A stretch of DNA of 64,000 nucleotides. Origin: Arcanobacterium ihumii (GTDB lineage Bacteria; Actinomycetota; Actinomycetes; Actinomycetales; Actinomycetaceae). The notes beneath the pieces were generated by a model. It searched no databases and had not been told where the DNA came from. It was given only the letters and a program-made list of their open reading frames with translations. Numbering within the stretch: the stretch's first letter is position 1; every line of letters begins with the position of its first letter. Location: the NCBI RefSeq assembly GCF_900604515.1, contig NZ_UWOS01000001.1, forward strand, positions 558,001 through 622,000. The letters run 5' to 3'. The position numbers were made by a program, and so were the translations under genes. Positions 54,108 through 62,882 of this stretch are shown one piece after another.

Positions 54108-54130
54108 GGATTGTGACGCAAGGCAAGACC
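54108..54130 (+). promoter_or_regulatory. Short RAT antiterminator (LicT/GlcT type)
   Basis: GGATTGTGACGCAAGGCAAG plus ACC matches the conserved ends of the ribonucleic antiterminator of the BglG/LicT family. It folds as GG-CC, then UUG-CAA, with internal loops A/GA and UGA/G as in known RATs, but the top stem is cut to one C-G pair closed by a GCAA tetraloop. It lies 243 bases before the EIICB start; the LicT-like gene is in the same operon. No clean overlapping terminator is seen. Confidence 0.7.
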
Positions 54131-54374
54131 TGATCGCCTAGGATTCTCGCGTGAATTCTACATTATGTCCTTTGTATGGACGTTTTGCGCCTTTACCTCC
54201 GGTATTCTGCTCGTTTTTCACTTCTATTGCTCTCATGAGCGTTGCTTGTGCTGGATTGAAACATGTTCCAACCATCGTAGGTTTGATGAACGTTACGAAC
54301 GGCGATAGCGCCAAACGTTTCCATGCACTCATCTGCGCGTCACATCGTCGCGACGCTAAGTGAAAAGCGGAAAT
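54131..54374 (+). promoter_or_regulatory. Untranslated leader of the PTS operon
   Basis: This 244-base leader between the RAT and the EIICB start holds a weak hairpin ATGTCC/GGACGT followed by TTTT (about 54165-54187), the only terminator-like feature. A GTG-started 70-codon frame (54151-54363) crosses it and its stop touches an alternative EIICB start, but its composition looks noncoding. AGGC at 54121-54124 can pair with GCCT at 54136-54139 and would compete with the RAT. Confidence 0.4.
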
Positions 54375-55931
54375 ATGTTTAAAACTCTTCAAAAACTTGG
54401 CAAGTCTTTCATGTTGCCGATTGCTATTCTTCCCGCAGCGGGCTTGTTGCTCGGTATCGGTGGAGCACTGTCTAATGCCAACACCGTCAAGGCATACCCG
54501 ATTCTCGACAACGCATTTTTGCAGGCGATTTTCTCAGTCATGAGCGCCGCCGGTAACACGATCTTCGCAAACCTCGCACTGCTGCTCTCGATTGGTCTTT
54601 GTATCGGTCTAGCGAAACGAGACAAGGGCACTGCCGCACTAGCTGGTATCGCCGGATATTTGGTGATGGTAAGCACTATGAACGCACTCATGACGTTGCG
54701 TGATCCAGAAGGAAAAATCGACACTGGCGTGGTAGGTTCGCTGGTCATTGGCGCTATCGCCGTCTGGCTTCACAACCGTTACCACAACATTCAGCTTCCA
54801 CCGTTCCTCGGATTCTTCGGCGGCTCACGCTTCGTGCCAATCGCCGCAACCTTGGCAGGTATGCTCGTGGGCTGCATGTTCTTCCTGATCTGGCCACCAA
54901 TCCAAAGCGCTATGGTTTCCGCTGGTGAAGCAATTGCTGGTTGGGGCGCAATCGGAACTTTCTTCTACGGCTTCCTCATGCGTCTATCTGGTGCGGTTGG
55001 CTTGCACCACATGATTTATCCGATGTTCTGGTACACGCCACTCGGCGGAACTGAAGTTGTTGCTGGTCACACCATTGAGGGTGCTCAGAAGATCTTCTTT
55101 GCTCAGCTCGCAGACCCTGGTCACGTGGGTCTGTTCACCGAAGGAACGCGCTTCTTCGCAGGTCGTTTCGCTACCATGATGTTCGGTCTCCCCGGCGCCT
55201 GCTTGGCTATGTGGCACGTGCTCCCTAAGGATCGCCGCGCAAAGTACACCGGTCTGTTCGCTTCGGTGGCGCTCACCTCTTTCATCACCGGCATCACCGA
55301 ACCAATTGAGTTCATGTTCCTGTTCGTGGCACCGTGGCTCTACGTTATTCACGCTTTCCTCGACGGCGTATCGTTCTTTATCGCTGATATCTTGAACATT
55401 TCGATCGGCAACACTTTCTCGGGCGGCGTGATCGACTTCCTCCTGTTCGGTGTGCTTCAAGGTGAGTCTAAGACCCACTGGCTCTACGTGATTCCAGTCG
55501 GTTTGCTGTGGTTTGGCCTGTACTACGTGGTTTTCCGATTCCTGATCACCCGTTTCAACGTGCCAACTCCTGGCCGTTTCGACGACGCTGAGGCACCGGC
55601 GTCGTCGGCACAAAACGACACAACGGACGCAAGCTCGAACGCAACGTCGGGCGTAGCTTCGGGCGCAACCGACAAGAACGCCCAGCTCAAAGCCGAATCC
55701 GAACTGATCGTGAAAGCCCTTGGCGGCCCGGAAAACCTCGAGGACGTGGACGCTTGTATCACTCGCCTGCGCGTAGCCGTCAAAGATGGCTCGAAGGTGG
55801 ACAAAACCGAGCTCAAACGACTTGGTGCAGCGGACGTGTTTGAAGTCCGTGGCGGCGTACAAGCGGTGTATGGTGCAAAGGCGATATTGTACAAGAACGT
55901 GATTAACGAATCGCTCGGTATCGACGACTGA
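54375..55931 (+). CDS. PTS glucose/GlcNAc-type EIICB component
   Basis: This 518-residue membrane protein has an EIIC domain with about ten helices (LPIAILPAAGLLLGIGG at the start; the ITEPIEFMFLFVAPWLY loop is glucose-family typical), a Ser/Thr/Ala linker (about 400-430), and an EIIB domain with phospho-Cys461 in DACITRLRV. It imports and phosphorylates glucose or a related sugar. I chose ATG at 54375. It heads the operon EIICB, EIIA, LicT-like. Confidence 0.92.
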   Translation: MFKTLQKLGKSFMLPIAILPAAGLLLGIGGALSNANTVKAYPILDNAFLQAIFSVMSAAGNTIFANLALLLSIGLCIGLAKRDKGTAALAGIAGYLVMVSTMNALMTLRDPEGKIDTGVVGSLVIGAIAVWLHNRYHNIQLPPFLGFFGGSRFVPIAATLAGMLVGCMFFLIWPPIQSAMVSAGEAIAGWGAIGTFFYGFLMRLSGAVGLHHMIYPMFWYTPLGGTEVVAGHTIEGAQKIFFAQLADPGHVGLFTEGTRFFAGRFATMMFGLPGACLAMWHVLPKDRRAKYTGLFASVALTSFITGITEPIEFMFLFVAPWLYVIHAFLDGVSFFIADILNISIGNTFSGGVIDFLLFGVLQGESKTHWLYVIPVGLLWFGLYYVVFRFLITRFNVPTPGRFDDAEAPASSAQNDTTDASSNATSGVASGATDKNAQLKAESELIVKALGGPENLEDVDACITRLRVAVKDGSKVDKTELKRLGAADVFEVRGGVQAVYGAKAILYKNVINESLGIDD

Positions 55932-55942
55932 AAGGCTAGAAC

Positions 55943-56428
55943 GTGGGACTGTTTGATTGGATGAAAAAGACGGCAGAGGTCAAGGTTTTCGCGCCCGTAC
56001 CTGGGAATTTACTTGAGCTTGCTGAGGTTCCCGATCCGGTGTTCGCTGGCGAGATCCTGGGTAAGGGCTTCGCTGTGGCGCCCACAGGATGCGTCTTTGC
56101 TTCACCAATCGCGGGCGAAATAACGATGCTCGCACCGACCCTGCACGCATTCGGAGTGCGTTCCCCCGAGGGAGCCGAAATTTTGGTTCATATCGGTATC
56201 GACACCGTTGCGCTCAAAGGCGAAGGTTTCGAAGCCTTGGCACAGGTAGGCGACGCAGTGAAGGCTGGTGATCCAGTGGTATGCGTGGCGGAGGACGTCG
56301 CCGGAAAAGTACCGTCAATGATATCGCCTGTTGTGAACACGTCGAAGGCAAAATTTGAAATCGCAGAACTCAACCTGGCCGCCAAGCCGGGTGAGCCTGT
56401 GGCAATTTTGCACGCATTGGAGGCGTGA
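55943..56428 (+). CDS. PTS EIIA component, glucose family
   Basis: This 161-residue soluble protein receives phosphate on His83 (ILVHIGIDTV) and passes it to EIIB. It has the family PVPGNLLELAEVPDPVF and FASPIAGEI stretches. It starts with GTG, 11 bases after EIICB, and its stop overlaps the antiterminator's possible GTG start. In many Gram-positive bacteria this protein also controls sugar uptake. Confidence 0.93.
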   Translation: MGLFDWMKKTAEVKVFAPVPGNLLELAEVPDPVFAGEILGKGFAVAPTGCVFASPIAGEITMLAPTLHAFGVRSPEGAEILVHIGIDTVALKGEGFEALAQVGDAVKAGDPVVCVAEDVAGKVPSMISPVVNTSKAKFEIAELNLAAKPGEPVAILHALEA

Positions 56429-56433
56429 GTTCC

Positions 56434-57357
56434 ATGTACGTTCGGATTGTGCGCATCTATAACAACAATGTTGTGCTAGCCGAACGTGAAGGAGATCAAG
56501 TTGTGCTCCTCGGGAGGGGAATCGGTTTTCAGCGCAAGGCTGGGGATTTGATCGACTCCCGAGGAGCGCGCACTTTTGTGCCCGACTCGCTTCACAAAGC
56601 CGCGCAGGTGGCGGGCTTGCTGAGTGAGGCCACGCTCGAGCAGGTTGAAGTCACGCGTCGGATGGTGGAGTTGGCGACGCCGGAGGGCGTGGCTGGTGCT
56701 GTGGCTGTAGGCGAGGCTGGCGCCGCTGGAGCTACGGCGGCATCGTCGGGGAATACTGGCGCGGACGCATCCCGCCCAGGCAAACAAATATTGTTTATGG
56801 CGCTCTTGGACCACTTGGCGGCCGCCGTGCGGCGAGCAGAGCTGGGCATAACCGTAGACTTCGCTCTGAAATGGGAGGTCATGGCGCTGTTTCCGAGTGA
56901 AGCGGGCTTAGGAAAAGAAGCGCAGAGGCTGGCCGAAACTGAACTGGGTGTGCGGTTTCAAGAAGACGAGTGGGTGGCGTTTGCTCTGCATTATGTGAAT
57001 TTCCGGTGGGCGAACGGGAATTTGCTGAAAACAGTTGCGATGACCAGCGTCATCAAGGACGTGTTTGCTCTGCTTGAAGGGAAATGGGACGTGGAGATTG
57101 ATCAGGAGTCGGTGAATGCTTCGCGTTTTGTGACGCATTTGCGGTATTTGATTGTGCGGACGGTGCGGCACAGTCGCACCCCGCATGGCGTGGATGTTTA
57201 CGACGCCGTGCTGCGCTCCACGCCCGGTGCGGCCACTACCGCGCAGCAGGTGGCCGAGCTTATTGGGAAAGCCCTGGGTAATGAGCTATCTCGCGAAGAA
57301 GTGGGATATTTGGGGCTACATTTGGCACGGCTCTATGAGTCGGAGTTGGGGGCGTAG
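56434..57357 (+). CDS. BglG/LicT family transcriptional antiterminator
   Basis: This 307-residue protein has an RNA-binding CAT domain (YVRIVRIYNNNVVLAERE, GRGIGFQRKAGD), then an Ala/Gly-rich linker of about 35 residues (about 85-118), PRD1 with His127 and His186, and PRD2 with His235 and His296. These four His are the phosphorylation sites by which PTS proteins switch such regulators. The RAT upstream of EIICB is its likely target. The ATG at 56434 has GGAGG ten bases upstream; GTG at 56425 is too close. The GC content rises here. Confidence 0.9.
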   Translation: MYVRIVRIYNNNVVLAEREGDQVVLLGRGIGFQRKAGDLIDSRGARTFVPDSLHKAAQVAGLLSEATLEQVEVTRRMVELATPEGVAGAVAVGEAGAAGATAASSGNTGADASRPGKQILFMALLDHLAAAVRRAELGITVDFALKWEVMALFPSEAGLGKEAQRLAETELGVRFQEDEWVAFALHYVNFRWANGNLLKTVAMTSVIKDVFALLEGKWDVEIDQESVNASRFVTHLRYLIVRTVRHSRTPHGVDVYDAVLRSTPGAATTAQQVAELIGKALGNELSREEVGYLGLHLARLYESELGA

Positions 57358-57384
57358 GTTGAGTTGGTGTGTGGGTACAGATTG

Positions 57385-57439
57385 GCCCTCCGCATTTTAG
57401 GAAGACCGAAATATTTCTGGTCAGTAACCTTGGGAGGGC
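57385..57439. terminator. Nested hairpins between convergent genes
   Basis: GCCCTCC (57385-57391) pairs with GGAGGGC (57433-57439); inside lies GACC-GAAATATTTC-GGTC (57404-57422). It separates the LicT-like gene and the ADP-ribosylglycohydrolase gene. Confidence 0.45.
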
Positions 57440-57497
57440 GCTGATAGATTCAGTGTATATACTTTTCTGGACAAGGTGGCCATTCAGCAACACGAAT

Positions 57498-58661
57498 TCA
57501 CAAACCTGGACTATGCACACCGGCAAAGCGTTTCGATAGGTCTTCTAGGTAGTCACGGCGTTTAACGACGTCAAGCCATTTGTGTGGGATCGATTCGGCG
57601 CCATACGCAATGCCCGCTGCTGCGCCCACGATCGCCGCGTAAGTATCGGTGTCGCCACCGAAGCGGACGGCGGTGCGGATAGCTTCGGGGTACGACGTCG
57701 TATGCAACAGCGAGTATAACGCGATTTCGAGGGTATCGACCACGTACGCCGACGCCGTGAAGTCCGCAGGAGTGATCGACACAAACTCAGGACTGAAGAT
57801 TTTTGAATGCGCCGCGAGTGCCTCCTGCCATTGTGGATCGTCTGGGCGCCAGTCGCTGTATGGGAGGGCGACGGCGCGCTGGTACGCCCGCGTGACGTCA
57901 TGACCAGCGTGTATCCCCCAGAGAAATTCGCAGAAAATAATGCACGAGAGCTGGGAGATCGCGTGTCCGTGCGTAATTTGCGAAGCTTGGGAGACGACGT
58001 TCCATCTGTGGTCGCGGGAAGGCGGCGGTTCATGGGAAAGGATTTGTTCGCGAGAGGGGTTGGGTGCGGTGGCTTCGGCACGCTCGCTCGTTGGCACATG
58101 TTCACCTGTTGCTGTGTGTCCACAGCTTGCCCCGTAGCCACCGGCAGATGCATGCCCACCGGCTGCCAAGTGAAGAGCGATCGGGAAAATGCGCATGAGG
58201 GCGCCGTTGCCGTTGTCGCGCACACGTGTTGCACCGGATTCAAGGGCGGGCGCGCCTCCTTGGAAGCGACCGAGCGCCATCATCACCGTCATTCCCAATC
58301 CGAATGGACGCTCGATGGAGCAGTATTTTCTTTCCTCCCACCAGGCTAAGAATTGGCGCATGATATCGGTGAGGTCGAGGCGGCCCTGGTGGGAAATAAT
58401 CGATTCCATTGTGGCTACAGCCATGGAGGTGTCGTCACTCCAAGCGCCAGCAGGTACCGCTCGGCGCGGCCGAGAATTGGCTGAATCAACCTCACTCGCA
58501 GCATACATGGCGTCGAGCGGGTGTTTGGCGACTTGGTCCGCGTCCAGAAACTCGAATGGCACGCCAAAGGCATCGCCTATTGCTGCACCGAGCAGGGCAG
58601 ACGTTATCTGGGAAGCAGTGAGTGACCCGATGCCGGACGCGCTGGTTGTGTGTATACCCAT
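57498..58661 (-). CDS. ADP-ribosylglycohydrolase family protein
   Basis: This 387-residue protein has the family metal-binding motifs: GDAFGVPFEF near the N terminus, WSDDTSMAVATM in the first third and GGDTDTYAAIVGAAAGIAYG at the C-terminal end. It removes ADP-ribose from proteins or small molecules. Residues about 165-215 are an inserted His/Gly/Ser/Pro-rich low-complexity segment not typical of the family. The gene is GC-richer than its neighbours. The ATG has only a weak ribosome-binding site. Confidence 0.88.
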   Translation of the reverse strand: MGIHTTSASGIGSLTASQITSALLGAAIGDAFGVPFEFLDADQVAKHPLDAMYAASEVDSANSRPRRAVPAGAWSDDTSMAVATMESIISHQGRLDLTDIMRQFLAWWEERKYCSIERPFGLGMTVMMALGRFQGGAPALESGATRVRDNGNGALMRIFPIALHLAAGGHASAGGYGASCGHTATGEHVPTSERAEATAPNPSREQILSHEPPPSRDHRWNVVSQASQITHGHAISQLSCIIFCEFLWGIHAGHDVTRAYQRAVALPYSDWRPDDPQWQEALAAHSKIFSPEFVSITPADFTASAYVVDTLEIALYSLLHTTSYPEAIRTAVRFGGDTDTYAAIVGAAAGIAYGAESIPHKWLDVVKRRDYLEDLSKRFAGVHSPGL

Positions 58662-58900
58662 AAGAACCTGCTTTCAGTGGACTAGTTGCGCCAGAACGAT
58701 GGCCCGACGCTGCCAAGTCCAGTATATTCGCGAGTGCTCATAAGCTGGGGAATATGTTTTGCGGTTTATGACCCGGCGAAGGAGCCTTTCGCCAGGAAAC
58801 GTTAGCCAATTTCTGATGCTACCGCGCAAGAAGACGAATCCTCTATATTGAGGAAAAATCCTAATTTTAGTTAGCCCCACTCAAGCTATGCAAGCCTAAA
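58662..58900. other. Intergenic region with no gene seen
   Basis: This 239-bp gap between two minus-strand genes holds neither an evident tRNA nor a clear hairpin. It must contain the promoter of the ADP-ribosylglycohydrolase gene. Confidence 0.4.
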
Positions 58901-59638
58901 TCAATTGGTAGCATCTCCCTCAACTTGACGCTCTGCTAATTTGAGATCACAGCCCAAGGTTTTTGCACGATCTCCCAATACTCCTTGTTTTGCCGCAACT
59001 GCAATCAACTCGCGCCAAGTCTCCAAACTTTCAGCTATTTTGGCGGTCAGAGTTTGGATATACTCCTCACGACGGCACTCACGCGAGATGTACCGATGTA
59101 AGTGATCCTGCAAACTTGGATCCATTTCTATCACCTTATTCTCAACCTTCTCCCAATAGTCTTTCGGACTTTCCTGTGTTTGAGGGTTGTCACCAAGCGC
59201 ATCAAGATAATAAAAACGTCCAGATTTCCCATAACGGTCAAGCGTGTCGAGAATCAAGGGCCACAAAGGATCCCTTTCGAGCTCGTGTAAGGCATCTTTA
59301 ACGTACTGAGGATGCGTTGCTTTGTTTATCCCTTCCTCAATTACTCGTCGTAGTGCGGCATCCATCTTTTTTAGATCATGACCATAATCTTTTTTGAGAA
59401 TTTTGGCAGGTATCCATTCACGATTCTTATCCAGATAGACATAACCAAGCGCCAACTTCAATAATTTTTCAACACCTATCGAGAGCAACGTCAGTACAGG
59501 CTCACGCGTAGTGTCAATAAAATCAGCCGATCTGAGCGTATGCATACCGTACTGCAATAAGCGTTTCGCAGAATCCAGTTCTTCAATCAGATAAAACGCC
59601 TGCTGCCTTGTCAATCTGTCGTTGTATAGATTGTTCAT
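58901..59638 (-). CDS. HEPN-like protein of unknown function next to helicase/methyltransferase genes
   Basis: This 245-residue, helix-rich protein is not recognised outright. The stretch PVLTLLSIGVEKLLKLALGY, then DYGHDLKKMDAALR, resembles HEPN proteins, where a helical bundle has a Glu-Lys-Leu pattern followed by GHDLK. The usual HEPN RNase motif R-x4-6-H is not clear. The ATG at 59638 follows AGGTGG. It is divergent from the SNF2 helicase gene, 317 bases apart, and may be part of the same defence island. Confidence 0.5.
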   Translation of the reverse strand: MNNLYNDRLTRQQAFYLIEELDSAKRLLQYGMHTLRSADFIDTTREPVLTLLSIGVEKLLKLALGYVYLDKNREWIPAKILKKDYGHDLKKMDAALRRVIEEGINKATHPQYVKDALHELERDPLWPLILDTLDRYGKSGRFYYLDALGDNPQTQESPKDYWEKVENKVIEMDPSLQDHLHRYISRECRREEYIQTLTAKIAESLETWRELIAVAAKQGVLGDRAKTLGCDLKLAERQVEGDATN

Positions 59639-59955
59639 AGATACACCACCTACCATCACTGATGTCTTTAAATCCGAAACTTTAGCCTAGATCATTAATA
59701 AATCTTGCGTTTATTTCTTGATCTCATCCTACTTATCGACTACGGAATATCGAACCACGTATTACTTTCGCTTTCCTTCACCTGCGAGTCTTCGAGGAAC
59801 TCTTCAAAAACCGAGATCCGTCAGTGACCTCAACATTCGCATACACTTAATCCAACAAATATTAATGATTACGTTTTCTTTTCGATCAAGAAAGAAATGT
59901 ACGTGCTCGAATATGTATAATTTTCAGTACGCCTTAGCACAACGAAGGAGCATCT
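59639..59955 (+). promoter_or_regulatory. Divergent promoter region of the helicase operon
   Basis: This 317-bp gap holds no gene. TATAAT at 59916-59921 is a strong -10, 35 bases before the GTG start of the helicase; a good -35 is not evident. AAGGAG at 59945-59950 is the ribosome-binding site. The rest shows no repeats that I can see. Confidence 0.5.
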
Positions 59956-62841
59956 GTGGGCAATGAGGCCAGCACCATTTCCCTGAATGATTATCAGGCA
60001 AAATATTTCGCTCACCAACTGGAACGTTCATATTCCAATGAACATGTTGGAAAACTTGCCGGCTTGCTTTTTGATGCACAAGTAGAACCAAAACCGCACC
60101 AAATCGACGCTGCTCTTTTCGCTCTGCAAACGCCATACATGAAGGGAATTATCCTAGCTGACGAAGTTGGCCTTGGTAAGACCATCGAAGCAGGAATCGT
60201 TATCAGCCAATTCTGGGCTGAACGTAAACGTCAAATATTGATTATTGCCCCCGCCAGCCTCCGCCAACAGTGGAAGCAGGAGCTGTGGGAAAAATTCATG
60301 CTCCCTGCGGAACTAATCGATCGTAAAACGAAAGATAAGCTTCGCAAACACGACCCTTCAGCTGATCCCACAGTATTTATCGTTTCGTACGAGTTCGCAA
60401 AATCAAACCAAGAAGCATTATTGCGTCACTGGGATATTATCGTCGCAGACGAAGCACACCGTCTGCGTAACTATTGGTCCGGTAACGCGAAGACGGCGAG
60501 CGCAATCTCTCAGGTTTTCCGTCAAGCTAGCAAAGTTGTATTACTTACCGCTACACCTCTCCAGAATCGCCTTGAGGAGCTTTACGGATTAGTTTCGACG
60601 TTCGATACCGAATTTTTCCATTCGCTTGACGCTTTTCGCGAGCGGTATATCAAAAACCGCTCACTAGTGGGCGGCGACGATCTCGCCGAACGAGTGCGCA
60701 CCATCGCGAAACGAACACTTCGCCGTGACGCTGAAAAGTATATCCGTTTCACTCAGCGCATTCCTATAACAGTGGAGTTTGAGCCATCAAACGATGAAAA
60801 ACGCCTCTATGAGCTCGTAGACTCCTACCTCCAGCGCGACGATCTATATGCATTCGCGAGTTCTCAACGATTCCTTTCTGCGACGATTATTCGCAAACGC
60901 CTCGGATCGTCAACCTACGCAGTTGCCCACACCCTGGAGAATATTGCGAACCGTTTACAATCGGAACTAGATGCTGGGCAGCTTCGCAACCGGCGTGGCA
61001 ACTTATTTGAAGATGAACAGTTCGATTTAACAAGTGACGAACTCGAAGAACTGGAAAACATCAACGCGCAACAAAACCCGTTTTCTGATCGTAACGTTCA
61101 GGAAGAAATCGAAGCAGAAATCAATGAGCTCCATAGCTACGCAGCACTGGCTCGATCCATAACCGTCAACCAAAAAGCAGTTCATGTACGCGACGCCCTA
61201 GAACAGGGTTTCGCCAAACTTCGTGAAATTGGCGCTCCAGAAAAAGCAATTATCTTTACCGATTCAACGGTGACTCAGGCCTATTTGGAACGGCATCTCA
61301 CTGAGATTGGCTATGGAGATGGCCTCGTGCTTTTCAACGGTACGAATAACTCTCCGCGAGCTAACCAGATTTACCGTGACTGGCTTGAAGAGAATGCTGA
61401 TACCGATCTCATTACTGGAAATCCTTCAGCTGATCGGCGTAAAGCTCTCGTGGATTACTTCCGTGATCATGGAAAAATTATGATCGCTACCGAGGCAGCG
61501 TCCGAAGGCGTAAACCTGCAGTTCGCCTCAATGCTCATCAACTACGATTTGCCGTGGAATCCTCAACGAGTTGAGCAACGCATTGGTCGCATCCACCGAT
61601 TCGGCCAGAAGTTCAATGTGGTGATTGCAAACTTCCTTAACAAGGGGAATGTCGCAGAGCAGCGAATTCTTGAGCTTCTTACTGAAAAGTTTCAACTGTT
61701 CAGCTCGGTATTCGGAGCTTCCGATGAGATCCTCGGCAGTATTGAAGACGGCTTAGATATGGAACGAAAAGTCGCCGCTATTCTTGCCGAATTTAAGACG
61801 GCGGAAGAGATCAGTGCAGCGTTCGACCAGCTAGAAGCACAATATGCAAGCGAAATTGACGCAGAGATGAAGAAGGCGAAGACGAAAGTCTTCGATCACC
61901 TCGATCCACACGTGCAAGATCGTTTGAAGAATTACGACAAGCAGTCGGACCAAGTGCTCAATCAATTCGAGCGCTTACTGATGAGTCTCACACGCTACGA
62001 ACTCGCCGATTACGCGACTTTTGATTCTGATACACACAATTTCTCCCTAAACCGAGCACCCGTTGAGGGAGTAAAAGTTGGCAAATATTTCTTCAAATCC
62101 AGCCCTCTTCCCCAGGCTCACCAGTATCGTTACGCAAGCCCGCTCGCTCGATACGTCATTGACGCAGCTTTGCAGAGCCATACCCCAGAGGCGGAAATTG
62201 AGTTCAGTATTAGCAAGTCTCCTCGCGCTACCAAGTCCGTGCGCGAGCTTGCTGGTCAATCGGGAATCTTGACGGTTCGGAAGCTAACCTTTTCGATATT
62301 CGCCCAAGGTCAAGATCTATCTGAGTCGTACCTTATTTCCGCTGGCCGAACTACCCACGGGAAGAAACTCGACAGTGAATACGTGGATGACATCTTAAAT
62401 TTGACAGCAGTTCAGACGGTAGCCATCAGTAACGTCGATATAGCCTCTTTAAGCAAAGCACTAGAAAAACAGGCCGAATCCCTCTATAAAGAAGTCAAGC
62501 ATCGCAATTCGCGTTATTACTCTGAGCAAGAAGACGTCACCTATCGCAATCTACAAGACCGCAAAGCTGAGCATGAGAAGCTCATGCGAGAGCTCGAAGC
62601 CAAAATCAAGCAGCTACGTAAGGACGCAAAAAATACCGACGACGCACTAGAGAGCTTGAAGCTCAAACGAAAAGCAGATCGTCTCGAGGATCAGATCGAC
62701 GACGCCGAAGATTCTTTCCGCGAGCAAAAACGTCAACTCCGCAAAGAGTCGAGAAACTACCTCGATTCTGTGGAAGACTCTTTGAAGGGTACCGAAACAC
62801 AGGAAGAACTGTTTACGATTCGTTGGCGAATCGTAAAGTAA
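59956..62841 (+). CDS. SNF2/RapA-type helicase of a type III R-M-like module
   Basis: This 961-residue protein has an SNF2 ATPase close to RapA/HepA. Walker A is LADEVGLGKT (about 67-76), the DEAH box is VADEAHRLRN (about 162-171), and motif VI is QRIGRIHRFGQ (about 535-548). Residues about 850-940 form a charged coiled coil. The GTG start follows AAGGAG. Forty-one bases after its stop a Mod-type methyltransferase begins. Similar RapA-like helicases lie beside type III Mod and Res genes in other bacteria and are thought to serve defence; the exact system type cannot be named here. Confidence 0.88.
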   Translation: MGNEASTISLNDYQAKYFAHQLERSYSNEHVGKLAGLLFDAQVEPKPHQIDAALFALQTPYMKGIILADEVGLGKTIEAGIVISQFWAERKRQILIIAPASLRQQWKQELWEKFMLPAELIDRKTKDKLRKHDPSADPTVFIVSYEFAKSNQEALLRHWDIIVADEAHRLRNYWSGNAKTASAISQVFRQASKVVLLTATPLQNRLEELYGLVSTFDTEFFHSLDAFRERYIKNRSLVGGDDLAERVRTIAKRTLRRDAEKYIRFTQRIPITVEFEPSNDEKRLYELVDSYLQRDDLYAFASSQRFLSATIIRKRLGSSTYAVAHTLENIANRLQSELDAGQLRNRRGNLFEDEQFDLTSDELEELENINAQQNPFSDRNVQEEIEAEINELHSYAALARSITVNQKAVHVRDALEQGFAKLREIGAPEKAIIFTDSTVTQAYLERHLTEIGYGDGLVLFNGTNNSPRANQIYRDWLEENADTDLITGNPSADRRKALVDYFRDHGKIMIATEAASEGVNLQFASMLINYDLPWNPQRVEQRIGRIHRFGQKFNVVIANFLNKGNVAEQRILELLTEKFQLFSSVFGASDEILGSIEDGLDMERKVAAILAEFKTAEEISAAFDQLEAQYASEIDAEMKKAKTKVFDHLDPHVQDRLKNYDKQSDQVLNQFERLLMSLTRYELADYATFDSDTHNFSLNRAPVEGVKVGKYFFKSSPLPQAHQYRYASPLARYVIDAALQSHTPEAEIEFSISKSPRATKSVRELAGQSGILTVRKLTFSIFAQGQDLSESYLISAGRTTHGKKLDSEYVDDILNLTAVQTVAISNVDIASLSKALEKQAESLYKEVKHRNSRYYSEQEDVTYRNLQDRKAEHEKLMRELEAKIKQLRKDAKNTDDALESLKLKRKADRLEDQIDDAEDSFREQKRQLRKESRNYLDSVEDSLKGTETQEELFTIRWRIVK

Positions 62842-62882
62842 ATTTCATTTAGAACTTAAATATTGGTAACAGGAGATTAACT

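Noticed and set aside
54151-54363. 70-residue frame within the PTS leader
   Set aside because: The composition (many Cys, Pro, Phe and Leu) and lack of a family make coding unlikely; kept only as a note for the leader.
54984-55862. Long minus-strand frame opposite EIICB
   Set aside because: It lies antisense to a clear membrane protein gene and its composition is rich in His, Arg and Glu, as expected for a shadow.
57545-58243. Long frames overlapping the ADP-ribosylglycohydrolase gene in other phases and on the other strand
   Set aside because: GC-rich DNA gives long open frames by chance; the glycohydrolase frame has real family motifs.
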